The position numbers were made by a program, and so were the translations under genes. Shown piece by piece: positions 21,487 to 33,800 of a stretch of DNA of 64,000 nt. The notes under the pieces were generated by a model, which saw only the letters and a list, made by a program, of their open reading frames with translations, was not told the DNA's origin and ran no database searches. Positions within the stretch are counted from its first letter, which is position 1. Each line of letters starts with the position of its first letter. Source of the stretch: Periplaneta americana (lineage: Eukaryota > Arthropoda > Insecta > Blattodea > Blattidae); NCBI RefSeq assembly GCF_040183065.1, contig NC_091118.1, forward strand, positions 204,504,686 to 204,568,685, given 5' to 3'.

Positions 21487-21930
21487 GCAAAAAAACTCGT
21501 CATTGGTTCGTTGATTTAAAAAATACAAAATAAATACTTTGATCAAATATACTTTCATATACAACAACAATTGTCATACATTCACTCACTTAAAAATATA
21601 TTGACTTGAAAAATTACAAACTAAATACACAATAACAAAACTAGTCATTGGTTCAGTGACTTCAAATATTACAAACTATATACATAAATTAAATAAACTT
21701 GTATAAATAACAAAACTAGTCATTGGTTCAATGAATTAAAAAATTACAAACTACACGCATAAATTAAACAAATTTGTGTAATTAACAAAACTGTCATTGG
21801 TTCAGTGACTTCAAAAATTACAAACTACATACACACATAAATTAAATAAACTTGTATAAATAACGAAACTAGTAATTTATTCACTGACTTAAAAACACAC
21901 AAAATAAATATAAATTAAATATACTGGCAT
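21487..21930 (+). repeat. ~75-bp minisatellite, about six diverged units
   Basis: Units begin AACAAAACTAGTCATTGGTTC and continue with AATTACAAACTA and AAATTAAATAAACTTGT. The three central units are close copies and the outer ones are degenerate. Confidence 0.85.
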
Positions 21931-22059
21931 AATATATTATATTGATAATTAAAGTAGAATGCAACTGTTTTAATAAAAATGAAACTGAATCAACAAATCC
22001 TTCTTGACTAGTAATCGTCCATAGAGTTCAATAAAGACTGTATAGTTGACACAACCAGT

Positions 22060-22293
22060 AAAAAGAGAACAGCTCATCACAACACACTAGTGTCATCTAG
22101 CGGAATATTTATATTGTTGAGATAGTACAATAATTTAATATTTTAATAACTCAATGAATATTTTATTGTATTAGAGTACTTCATTTCTTCCATTCTTAAT
22201 ATACTTTCTTCTAATCGTGTAATAGTGAATTAAATCCCACTTGAGTTTTGACTTCCTCTAGATAAATCAAAACCTATACTGTAGTGAGATTAA
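22060..22293 (-). mobile_element. Repeat family B, left-end fragment
   Basis: It matches the minus-strand family B copy at ~52330-52600: CATCTAGCGGAATATTT, TTGTTGAGATAGTACAATAA, ACTTTCTTCTAATCGTGTAA and the terminal hairpin around TCTAGATAAATCAAAACC. It is truncated before the 28-bp region. Confidence 0.75.
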
Positions 22294-23888
22294 TGTAGAC
22301 AAATTACTCGAATATTTGAATTTTTATGTGATTTTTCTTTTGATTTATTTTAATAAACATGTCTACAATATATACTGAAATCTCTAACATGTTACTTTAA
22401 AAAATATTTTTAAATTTTTTATTTTATTTTATACTAATTTATTTTCAGAAAATCTTGTAAAATGTTTTTTTTTAATTACTATTCATTCTGTCTTAAAGAT
22501 TTTAGTAAATGTTGTCAAAAGAAAAAAAAATCTTGAGAAGTAATAACACTATACTAGCGAAAGGTGTACCTTCCCCCCTTAAAAATGTCTACAAGATTCA
22601 TGTTTTAAAATGTATATTTACATAATCTCAGGCGTTTTGCAACTGCAATATAAACTTTACTTTCCTACAGACGAAACCTCAATAGCTATTCCTTACTCGA
22701 CAGAAGCAATTTTAAAACTAGGTTCTTTTTTCCACGTAGCCACTGTAACGATCTTTACGACTAGCTAGTGACTCTTATTTTTCGTTTTTCCGTTTTCTCT
22801 CTCCAGTTATAATCGAGGGCAGTAACTAGAACTGGATAATTGCTGTTCACCTAGCCATAACAATTCCATAATTTTACCGACGCTTAAAACATCGTCAACT
22901 AAAATAACTAACGCTTAAGTCTGATACAAAGAGTGAAATACTGTAATCTCTTGCAAGTACTTCAAAAACAAAGCTAACAGTTTAATTATTGAAAGTGGGT
23001 GAGTCCATAGCAACGCATCTTTCTAATGTCAAGCATTTAATTTGCGTAACATTGTAACTCTTTTAGTACACTTCAACTGAATCGACGACATAGTATTCAA
23101 ATTTTGTACTACTGAAACTTCAAATGAATGCCTTTCAGTGAAATTAAGTGCATAACAAGGACTGCACGATTCACATAACTGGGTACAAAGAGAAATTAAA
23201 GCAATCAGTAAAGTCTACAGATTTTCCTATTAACTATAAAAGCTGTAAATTGTAGATCAAAAGTAAAAGAGGTTTTCTTAGTGATAAGCTATGTAACAAT
23301 ACTGAATATACTGGGAATGTTTGCAAAAAGGAAGTTCTTCAGCGAAACAATTCACTTTACAAAAAATCGCAATTATCTTCTATAAACACGAGCGCTGATA
23401 GCTTCTCGATAATTTAATTAAGCTTAACGAACGTATGTTGTCATATTTTTTTTCGAGACCAATAGTCGAGAAAAAAATCATCTTATGGCAGCATACATGA
23501 GTTTAGAAGCTAAATTAAATTATCACAGAGAAAATATCAAGCACGAATTGTATTCCGCGAGGTAATTCCGATGCGAAAAAGATGTCGTTTTGATTGGAAT
23601 TTTTATAATATATTCTTGATGTTCATGTCGAAGGCAGTGATTTACCTCTTTCATCTTCGCAAAAAACACAACTTTTATTGCCTTTATTGCAAGGAGAACA
23701 ACGCGGATATCTCAAATTTAATTTATTTAAAAACAACTTAACATTTCAGGTTATAGCAACGTAATGCCTTGCCATTAATTGATAGCAGAATGCATGTTTT
23801 CTCTACCGTAATTGAATGAACCAGAGATGGTAGGAATAAAACAAATGAATTATAGAAGAAAACGAAACATTTGAGAGATGAGTGGAAC
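22294..23888. other. Non-coding AT-rich DNA with one hairpin
   Basis: No gene recognised. At 23405-23525 an imperfect palindrome (TTAATTAAGCTTAACGAACG, ATGTTGTCATATTTTTTTTC, then complement-like GAAAAAAATCATCTTATGGC) surrounds CGAGACCAATAGTCGAG and resembles a MITE. Confidence 0.45.
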
Positions 23889-24180
23889 GGAAAAAAATTC
23901 TCTCCGGCACCGGGATTTCAACCCTGCTTTTCAGCTCTACGTGCTGACGCTTTATCCTCTAAGTAAGCCACACCGGATTCCCATCTCGATGTCGGATCGA
24001 ATCCTCTCAGTTTAAGTTCCACCTCTTGGATTCCCTCTAGTGGCCTACCCTCATGCACTGCGTCATAGATGTATGACAGTGGCACAATGTCCATACATGT
24101 GCAGAGGTGCACTCATGAGTGATTAAGTGGCCGGGATCCAACGGAATAAGCGCCGTCTTAAATCACAGAGTTGTGTTAAG
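23889..24180 (-). mobile_element. tRNA-cored element family 2, diverged copy
   Basis: Minus-strand unit. The tRNA-like core is at 23903-23976 (complement of TCCGGCACCGGGATTTCAAC). It is preceded in its own orientation by a ~200-bp leader that includes ATCACTCATGAGTGCACCTC and followed by GAATTTTTTTCCGTTCCACT. The core has substitutions and an extra base or two compared with the copies at 56.5-57.3 kb. The leader-core-tail order is the same. Confidence 0.8.
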
Positions 24181-24369
24181 AAAAACTGATCAACAGAAAA
24201 GGAAAAGAGAGGAAAAGAGCAATTTAAGTACAGAATATAACCATTTCATGGAAGAAAATAATTAGAGAATTAGAGTATTAATTAGTGTGTAGCAGTGAAA
24301 GTAAAGCCCTAACAAAGTGAAATGAACGTAAGTAAACATCGAATCACATACGATTAATAGCACATGAGT

Positions 24370-25514
24370 GAAAGGAAAGGAAATGGGAAGTAAAGAAAGA
24401 AAGAACAGAAAAGAAAGAAACTAAGAGCAAGGAAGAAGGAAAAGAAACGAAGATAAAGAAAGGAAGAAAGAAACAAAGAAACAAAGAGAAAGAAAGAAAA
24501 GAAGAGAAAAGAAGAGAAAGAAAGAAACGAAGAGAAAGAAAGAAACGAAGAGAAACAAAGAAAGAAAAACGAAGAGAAAGAAAGAAAGAAACGAAGAGAA
24601 AGAAAAAAACGAAGAGAAAAAAGAAAGGAAGTAAGAAAGGAAGGAAGAAAGAAACGAAGAGAAAGAAAAAAGGAAAAGAAACGAAAAGGAAGGAAGAAAG
24701 AAAGAAAGAAAGGAAGAAAGAAAGAAACGAAGAGAAAGAAAGGAAGAAACGAAGAGAAAGAAAAAAGGAAAAGAAACGAAAGGGAAGAAAGAAAGAAAGA
24801 GAGGAAGGAAGGAAGGAAGGAAGAAAGGAAGAAAGAAAAACGAGAAAGAAAGAAAGGACGGAAGAAAGGAAGAAAGAAACAAACGAAGAGAAAGAAAGAA
24901 ACGACGAGAAACAAAGAAAGAAAGAAAAACGAAGAGAAAGAAAGAAAGAAACGAAGAGAAATGAAAAAACGAACATTAAAAAAAAAGGAAGTAAGAAAGG
25001 AAGGAAGAAAGAAAGAAAGAAACAAAGAGAAAGAAAGAAAGAAACGAAACGAAGAGAAAGAAACGAAGCGAAAGAAAGAAACGAAGAGGAAGAAAGAAAT
25101 GAAGAGAAAGGAAGAAAGAAACGAAACGAAGAGAAAGAAACTAAGCGAAAGAAAGAAACGAAGAGAAAGAAAGAAACGAAGTGGAAGAAAGAAAGAAACG
25201 AAACGAAGAGAAAGAAACGAAGCGAAAGAAAAAAACGAAGAGAAAGGAAGAAAGAAACGAAGAGAAAAAAAGAAAGGAAGTAAGAAAGGAAGGAAGAATG
25301 AAACGAAGAGAAAGAAAGAAGGAAACGAAACGAAGAGAAAGAAAGAAACGAAACGAAGAGGAAGAAAGAAACGAAGAGAAAGAAAGGAAGAAAGAAAGAT
25401 AGGAAGGAAGGAAGAAAAAATGAAGAGAAAGAAAGGAAAGAAGAAAGATAGAAGAAAAAGAAAAGAAGAAAAGAAATAAAGAAGTAAAAGACATAAAGAA
25501 GAAAAATCAACGGA

Positions 25515-25550
<36 letters not shown>

Positions 25551-25568
25551 GGGGAAGAAAAAATAAAA
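24370..25568 (+). repeat. 1.2-kb GA-rich tract
   Basis: Plus strand almost purely A and G, built from GAAA units with recurrent AAACGAAGAGAAAG blocks. Long low-complexity frames on both strands (up to 422 codons of Ser/Phe/Leu or Lys/Glu/Arg) come from the composition and are not genes. Such tracts can form triplex DNA. Confidence 0.97.
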
Positions 25569-26035
25569 CGAAGTGTTGACGTGTTTAGAGATTCATACCG
25601 CACTTGTTCCATTGCTGCGCAGGAAGTAGCGTGCTCGGCTTCACATTACATTTTATGTCCCTTTTACATGCACCTGTCATGGCAACAATTTCCTCTCCCT
25701 GAAACTAACCTCCTTGTCTCATTAATTACTTTCATTCATCTTCTTGTTCCTTCCATTTCATCGAGCTTGTTTACATCACGTTCTACCGTTCTCTGAAAAC
25801 CTACGAACAGTAGTTCAAAATCAGCACAAGAATTTGAGGAAGAGACTAGAGAGAGAACAATTGCTGAGAAAAGATTTTTCATCATTACCTCATTCGATTG
25901 ACAATTTTTATTAAGTATTATTTCTAATATTCAGTATATCTCTTCAGATTAATCACTGTTTTATCAAGAATTTGTCTTAATAACCACTAAATCTCATCAT
26001 ATTCAGGACTGTTTTTTTTTTCATATATTCTTGTT
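25569..26035. other. Non-coding stretch
   Basis: Nothing recognised; the 71-codon frame at 25581 has no known motif. Confidence 0.4.
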
Positions 26036-26107
26036 ATATATTGTATTGTGTTGTGTTGTATTGTATTGCAGTACATTGTATTGTATTGTGTTGTATTCTA
26101 TTGTATT
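26036..26107. repeat. (TTGTA)n-type pentanucleotide repeat
   Basis: Imperfect run of TATTG/TGTTG pentamers with one GCAGTACA break. Confidence 0.85.
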
Positions 26108-26277
26108 TATTAACATTCCATGGTATTCGTACATCGCCTCATAGCTAGAATATGGAAAAGTAGAAAAACTTAATACTACTATAAAGTCTTAATTTATAGT
26201 CACAGTCTAGATGAAATATATACAGACGAGATTTACAATATAGTCTACTAGTGCAACACAAAGTTTTAGTATCAATT

Positions 26278-26533
26278 TCATGAAGTGTTATTGAATGTCA
26301 TGAATTCACCTACAGAATAGAAGGCGTGAGAAATTAGGTACTTCTTTAATTTGGCCCTAAATAGTCTTATGTTTTGAGTTTCATTTTTTATATCTATAGG
26401 CAGGCTATTAAAAATGTTTACTGCCATATAACGCACTCCTTGTTGATAGCACGATAGACTTGCCGATGGAGTATGAAAGTCATTTTTGACGAGTATTTAT
26501 TTTTTGAACTGTTGAATTAGTTACAAAGTTTTC
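26278..26533 (-). pseudogene. Jockey-like LINE C-terminal fragment
   Basis: Reading the minus strand from ~26533 gives 84 open codons: FHTPSASLSCYQQGVRYMAV, NIFNSLPIDIKNETQNIRLF, RAKLKKYLISHAFYSVGEFM, then TFNNTS and stop at 26278. The S-L-P-x-x-I-K and H-x-F-Y-S-V-x-E-F pattern is the C-terminal end of a jockey-like reverse transcriptase ORF and parallels TFYSVKEFFNDKL at 19.7 kb. A stop lies immediately upstream, where the family frame shifts. It has no ATG and no catalytic residues. Dead fragment. Confidence 0.75.
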
Positions 26534-26658
26534 ACGATTACATACGGGGAAGATTATTAATGAAAAAAAATATACTGACAAGCCATGGGCATTATTTGTA
26601 GTTTTTTGAAAATAGTCCTACACGATTCCCTAGATTTGACACATACTATTATTCTAAT

Positions 26659-26892
26659 TGAGGGGTTTGGGGGAAAAACCAGGCAGTTCCAATTCAGTAC
26701 TTTTCGAGATAATGAAGAAAAACTTACCACCAAACAATAAGCAGGTACAGAAGAGGCAGGTCCAAAATGCATTATAACTGTGAATGTAATTCTTAAAACT
26801 ACCTGGTTCTTCAACCAAACGATAGAGCATATTTTTTTGTCCTCAAAAATGACAAAAATTGGAGCTGCCTGATTTTTCCCCCAAACCCCTCA
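26659..26892. mobile_element. MITE with 32-bp terminal inverted repeats
   Basis: The left end TGAGGGGTTTGGGGGAAAAA is continued by CCAGGCAGTTCC; the complement of the right end is identical for the first 20 bases, then TCAGGCAGCTCC. That is 2 mismatches in 32. At 234 bp with no coding capacity, its short minus-strand frame is an artefact. No clean target duplication. Confidence 0.85.
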
Positions 26893-26934
26893 TTACTCTT
26901 TTTTTGTACTCAAAGTACTCTTTTGCTATATATC

Positions 26935-27840
26935 TTTAAGCATACAGATTTAGGCATGCTGTTATCATGCATTGTTCCTAAAAGTCGGTGTATCTCTAGG
27001 TTTACACATTCAGTATTGTTGTTATCAAGTATTCTTATAAAGTATCGATATATCTCTTGGCCTAAAAATTCATGATTCCGATTATGAAGTACAATTGTTA
27101 AGAATCTCTATAGCTCTAGGACTACAGATTCACGATTATTGTTTTCGCATATTCTTTCTAAAATCAGTGCAACTCTAGGCATACAGATTCACAATTGTTA
27201 TTATGAAGTATTCATTATAAGAAAAAGTATATCTCTACGCCTACAGTTTCACGATTGTCATTATGAAGTATTCTTGTAAAGAATCTGTACAGCTCTAGGC
27301 CTACAGACTCAAGATTGTCACTATCCTCCTGAGTCCTGAGACATTTGTTGTTTTATTTTTAAAGTTTAATATAATTCTACACTTCAAAAATAAGTCACTG
27401 AAATGAGGAAAAATGCTAAAAAAAATTCTTCAGGTTACAGTTAGGACACACATGCAGGTATATTATACTTTACTTCGCATCTCTGTACTTATATCTTATA
27501 TCATAATCATGTATGAAGTAAAATATAGTATAGTATAATATACTCTTAGGACTCAAGGGGTTACGAAAAAGTTTTTCTAATAATCTGTATATCTATAAGC
27601 CTACAGACTGAAGATTGATATTATGACGTTTTATTACTCATAATTTGTACAGCTGAAGGCTGGCACATCCAACACTGCCATTATAATATATTCCTGTTAA
27701 GAATAAGTGTATCTATATTCCTACAGATTCATAATTCATTATGAAATATTCATGTTAAGTATCTGAACAACTCTTGACCTAAAGATTCACTATTACTGTA
27801 TTCGACTATTCTTGTTACGAATCTGTGAATCTCTAGACCT
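26935..27840 (+). repeat. Degenerate 60-bp monomers, left edge of satellite
   Basis: Monomers follow the pattern CTCTAGGCCTACAGATTCAC, GATTGTTATTATGAAGTATT, CTTGTTAAGAATCTGTAYA with ~20-30% divergence from one another by eye. A 236-bp MITE-like insertion lies within. Divergence falls toward the right, where the 120-bp array begins. Confidence 0.9.
27325..27560. mobile_element. MITE-like insertion in the satellite edge
   Basis: It breaks the 60-bp register. The ends CCTCCTGAGTCCTGAG and, in complement, CCCCTTGAGTCCTAAG are imperfect inverted repeats. No clean target duplication; a piggyBac-type MITE is possible from the CCC-type ends but unproven. Confidence 0.6.
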
Positions 27841-30800
27841 ACTGATTCACCATTGTCATTATGAAATATTCATGTTAAGAATCTGAACAACTCTTGACCT
27901 AAAGATTCACTATTACTGTATTCGACTATTCTTGTTACGAATCTGTGTATCTCTAGACCTACTGATTCACCATTGTCATTATGAAATATTCATGTTAAGA
28001 ATCTGAACAACTCTTGACCTAAAGATTCACTATTATTGTATTCGACTATTCTTGTTACGAATCTGTGTATCTCTAGATCTACTGATTCACCATTGTCATT
28101 ATGAAATATTCATGTTAAGAATCTGAACAAATCTTGACCTAATGATTCGCTATTATTGTATTCGACTATTCTTGTTACGAATCTGTGTATCTCTAGACCT
28201 ACTGATTCACCATTGTCATTATGAAATATTCATGTTAAGAATCTGAACAACTCTTGACCTAAAGATTCATTATTATTGTATTCGACTATTCTTGTTACGA
28301 ATCTGTGTATCTCTAGATCTACTGATTCACCAATGTCATTATGAAATATTCATGTTAAGAATCTGAACAACTCTTGACCTAAAGATTCACTATTATTGTA
28401 TTCGACTATTCTTGTTACGAATCTGTGTATCTCTAGACCTACTGATTCACCAATGTCATTATGAAATATTCATGTTAAGAATCTGAACAACTCTTGACCT
28501 AAAGATTCACTATTACTATATTCGACTATTCTTGTTACGAATCTGTGTATCTCTAGACCTACTGATTCACCATTGTCATTATGAAATATTCATGTTAAGA
28601 ATCTGAACAACTCTTGACCTAAAGATTCACTATTATTGTATTCGACTATTCTTGTTACGAATCTGTGTATCTCTAGACCTACTGATTCACCAATGTCATT
28701 ATGAAATATTCATGTTAAGAATCTGAACAACTCTTGACCTAAAGATTCACTATTACTGTATTCGACTATTCTTGTTACGAATCTGTGTATCTCTAGACCT
28801 ACTGATTCACCATTGTCATTATGAAATATTCATGTTAAGAATCTGAACAACTCTTGACCTAAAGATTCACTATTATTCTATTCGACTATTCTTGTTACGA
28901 ATCTGTGTATCTCTAGACCTACTGATTCACCAATGTCATTATGAAATATTCATGTTAAGAATCTGAACAACTCTTGACCTAAAGATTCACTATTATTGTA
29001 TTCGACTATTCTTGTTACGAATCTGTGTATCTCTAGACTTACTGATTCACCAATGTCATTATGAAATATTCATGTTAAGAATCTGAACAACTCTTGACCT
29101 AAAGATTCACTATTGTTGTATTCGACTATTCTTGTTATGAATCTGTGTATCTCTAGACCTACTGATTCACCATTGTCATTATGAAATATTCATGTTAAGA
29201 ATCTGAACAACTCTTGACCTAAAGATTCACTATTATTGTATTCGACTATTCTTGTTACGAATCTGTGTATCTCTAGACCTACTGATTCACCATTGTCATT
29301 ATGAAATATTCATGTTAAGAATCTGAACAACTCTTGGCCTAAAGATTCACTATTATTGTATTCGACTATTCTTGTTACGAATCTGTGTATCTCTAGACCT
29401 ACTGATTCACCATTGTCATTATGAAATATTCATGTTAAGAATCTGAACAACTCTTGACCTAAAGATTCACTATTATTGTATTCGACTATTCTTGTTACGA
29501 ATCTGTGTATCTCTAGACCTACTGATTCACCATTGTCATTATGAAATATTCATGTTAAGAATCTGAAAAACTCGACCTAAAGATTCACTATTATTGTATT
29601 CGACTATTCTTGTTACGAATCTGTGTATCTCTAGACCTACTGATTCACCATTGTCATTATGAAATATTCATGTTAAGAATCTGAACAACTCTTGGCCTAA
29701 AGATTCACTATTATTGTATTCGACTATTCTTGTTACGAATCTGTGTATCTCTAGACCTACTGATTCACCATTGTCATTATGAAATATTCATGTTAAGAAT
29801 CTGAACAACTCTTGACCTAAACATTCACTATTATTGTATTCGACTATTCTTGTTACGAATCTGTGTATCTCTAGACCTACTGATTCACCATTGTCATTAT
29901 GAAATATTCATGTTAAGAATCTGAACAACTCTTGACCAAAAGATTCACTATTATTGTATTCCACTATTCTTGTTACGAATCAGTGTATCTCTAGACCTAC
30001 TGATTCACCATTGTCATTATGAAATATTCATGTTAAGAATCTGAACAACTCTTGGCCTAAAGATTCACTATTATTGTATTCGACTATTCTTTTTAAGCAT
30101 CAATGTATCTCTATATCCACTGAGTCACCATTGTCCTTATGAATTATTCATGTTAAGAATCTGAACAACTCTTGACCTAAAGATTCACTATTATTGTATT
30201 CGACTATTCTTGTTACGAATCATTGTATCTCTAGACCTACTGATTCAACATTGTCATTATGAAATATTCATGTTAAGAATCTGAACAACTCTTGGCCTAA
30301 AGATTCACTATTACTGTATTCGACTATTCTTGTTACGAATCTGTGTATCTCTAGACCTACTGATTCACCATTGTCATTATGAAATATTCATGTTAAGAAT
30401 CAGAACAACTCTTGGCCTAAAGATTCACTATTACTGTATTCGACTATTCTTGTTACGAATCTGTGTATCTCTAGACCTACTGATTCACCATTGTCATTAT
30501 GAAATAATCATGTTAAGAATCTGAACAACTCTCGACCTAAAGATTCACTATTATTTTATTCGACTATTCTTGTTACGAATCTGTGTATCTCTAGACCTAC
30601 TGATTCACCATTGTCATTATGAAATATTCATGTTAAGAATCTGAACAACTCTCGACCTCAAGATTCATTATTATTTATTCGTCTATTCTTGTTACGAATC
30701 ATTGTATCTCTAGACCTACTGATTCACCATTGTCATTATGAAATATTCATGTTAAGAATGTGAACAACTCTTGGCCTAAAGATTCACTATTACAGTATTC

Positions 30801-33800
30801 GACTATTCTTGTTACGAATCAGTGTATCTCTAGACCTACTGATTCACCATTGTCATTATGAAATATTCATGTTAAGAATCTGAACAACTCTTGACCTAAA
30901 GATTCACTGTTACTGTATTCGACTATTCTTGTTACGAATCAGTGTATCTCTAGACCTACTGATTCACCATTGTCATTATGAAATATTCATGTTAAGAATC
31001 TGAACAACTCTTGACCTAAAGATTCACTATTACTGTATTCGACTATTCTTGTTACGAATCTGTGTATCTCTAGACCTACTGATTCACCATTGTCATTATG
31101 AAATATTCATGTTAAGAATCTGAACAACTCTTGGCCTAAAGATTCACTATTACTCTATTCGACTATTCTTGTTACGAATCAGTGTATCTCTAGACCTACT
31201 GATTCACCATTGTCATTATGAAATATTCATGTTAAGAATCTGAACAACTCTCGACCTAAACATTCACTATTATTGTATTCGACTATTCTTGTTACGAATC
31301 AGTGTATCTCTAGGCCTACTGATTCACCATTGTCATTATGAAATATTCATGTTAAGAATCTGAACAACTCTTGGCCTAAAGATTCACTATTATTGTATTC
31401 GACTATTCTTTTTAAGCATCAATGTATCTCTATATCCACTGAGTCACCATTGTCCTTATGAATTATTCATGTTAAGAATTTGAACAACTCTTGACCTAAA
31501 GATTCACTATTATTGTATTCGACTATTCTTGTTACGAATCAGTGTATCTCTAGACCTACTGATTCACCATTGTCATTATGAAATATTCATGTTAAGAATC
31601 TGAACAACTCTTGGCCTAAAGATTCGCTATTACTGTATTCGAATATTCTTGTTACGAATCAGTGTATCTCTAAACCTACTGATTCACCATTGTCATTATG
31701 AAGTATTCATGTTAAGAATCTGAACAACTCTTGGCCTAAAGATTCACTATTATTGTATTCGACTATTCTTGTTACGAATCATTGTATCTCTAGACCTACT
31801 GATTCACCATTGTCATTATGAAATATTCATGTTAAGAATCTGAACAACTCTTGGCCTAAAGATTCACTATTACTGTATTCGACTATTCTTGTTACGAATC
31901 TGTGTATCTCTAGACCTACTGATTCACCATTGTCATTATGAAATATTCATGTTAAGAATCAGAACAACTCTTGGCCTAAAGATTCACTATTACTGTATTC
32001 GACTATTCTTGTTACGAATCTGTGTATCTCTAGACCTACTGATTCACCATTGTCATTATGAAATAATCATGTTAAGAATCTGAACAACTCTCGACCTAAA
32101 GATTCACTATTATTTTATTCGACTATTCTTGTTACGAATCTGTGTATCTCTAGACCTACTGATTCACCATTGTCATTATGAAATATTCATGTTAAGAATC
32201 TGAACAACTCTCGACCTCAAGATTCATTATTATTGTATTCGTCTATTCTTGTTACGAATCATTGTATCTCTAGACCTACTGATTCACCATTGTCATTATG
32301 AAATATTCATGTTAAGAATGTGAACAACTCTTGGCCTAAAGATTCACTATTACAGTATTCGACTATTCTTGTTACGAATCAGTGTATCTCTAGACCTACT
32401 GATTCACCATTGTCATTATGAAATATTCATGTTAAGAATCTGAACAACTCTTGACCTAAAGATTCACTGTTACTGTATTCGACTATTCTTGTTACGAATC
32501 AGTGTATCTCTAGACCTACTGATTCACCATTGTCATTATGAAATATTCATGTTAAGAATCTGAACAACTCTTGACCTAAAGATTCACTATTACTGTATTC
32601 GACTATTCTTGTTACGAATCTGTGTATCTCTAGACCTACTGATTCACCATTGTCATTATGAAATATTCATGTTAAGAATCTGAACAACTCTTGGCCTAAA
32701 GATTCACTATTACTCTATTCGACTATTCTTGTTACGAATCAGTGTATCTCTAGACCTACTGATTCACCATTGTCATTATGAAATATTCATGTTAAGAATC
32801 TGAACAACTCTCGACCTAAACATTCACTATTATTGTATTCGACTATTCTTGTTACGAATCAGTGTATCTCTAGGCCTACTGATTCACCATTGTCATTATG
32901 AAATATTCATGTTAAGAATCTGAACAACTCTTGACCTAAAGATTCACTATTACTGTATTCGACTATTCTTGTTACGAATCTGTGTATCTCTAGACCTACT
33001 GATTCACCATTGTCATTATGAAATATTCATGTTAAGAATCTGAACAACTCTTGACCCAAAGATTCACTATTACTGTATTCGACTATTCTTGTTACGAATC
33101 AGTGTATCTCTAGACCTACTGATTCACCATTGTCATTATGAAATATTCATGTTAAGAATCTGAACAACTCTTGGCCTAAAGATTCACTATTACTGTATTC
33201 GACTATTCTTGTTACGAATCTGTGTATCGCTAGCCCTACTGATTCACCATTGTCATTATGAAATATTCATGTTAAGAATCTGAACAACTCTTGACCTAAA
33301 GATTCACTATTATTGTATTCGACTATTCTTGTTACGAATCTGTGTATCTCTAGACCTACTGATTCACCATTGTCATTATGAAATATTCATGTTAAGAATC
33401 TGAAAAACTCGACCTAAAGATTCACTATTATTGTATTCGACTATTCTTGTTACGAATCTGTGTATCTCTAGACCTACTGATTCACCATTGTCATTATGAA
33501 ATATTCATGTTAAGAATCTGAACAACTCTTGGCCTAAAGATTCACTATTATTGTATTCGACTATTCTTGTTACGAATCTGTGTATCTCTAGACCTACTGA
33601 TTCACCATTGTCATTATGAAATATTCATGTTAAGAATCTGAACAACTCTTGACCTAAACATTCACTATTATTGTATTCGACTATTCTTGTTACGAATCTG
33701 TGTATCTCTAGACCTACTGATTCACCATTGTCATTATGAAATATTCATGTTAAGAATCTGAACAACTCTTGACCAAAAGATTCACTATTATTGTATTCCA

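Noticed and set aside
24344..25612. 422-codon Ser/Phe/Leu frame and Lys/Glu-rich frames on the other strand
   Set aside because: Produced by the GA-rich low-complexity tract; overlapping frames are open on both strands and no domain is present.
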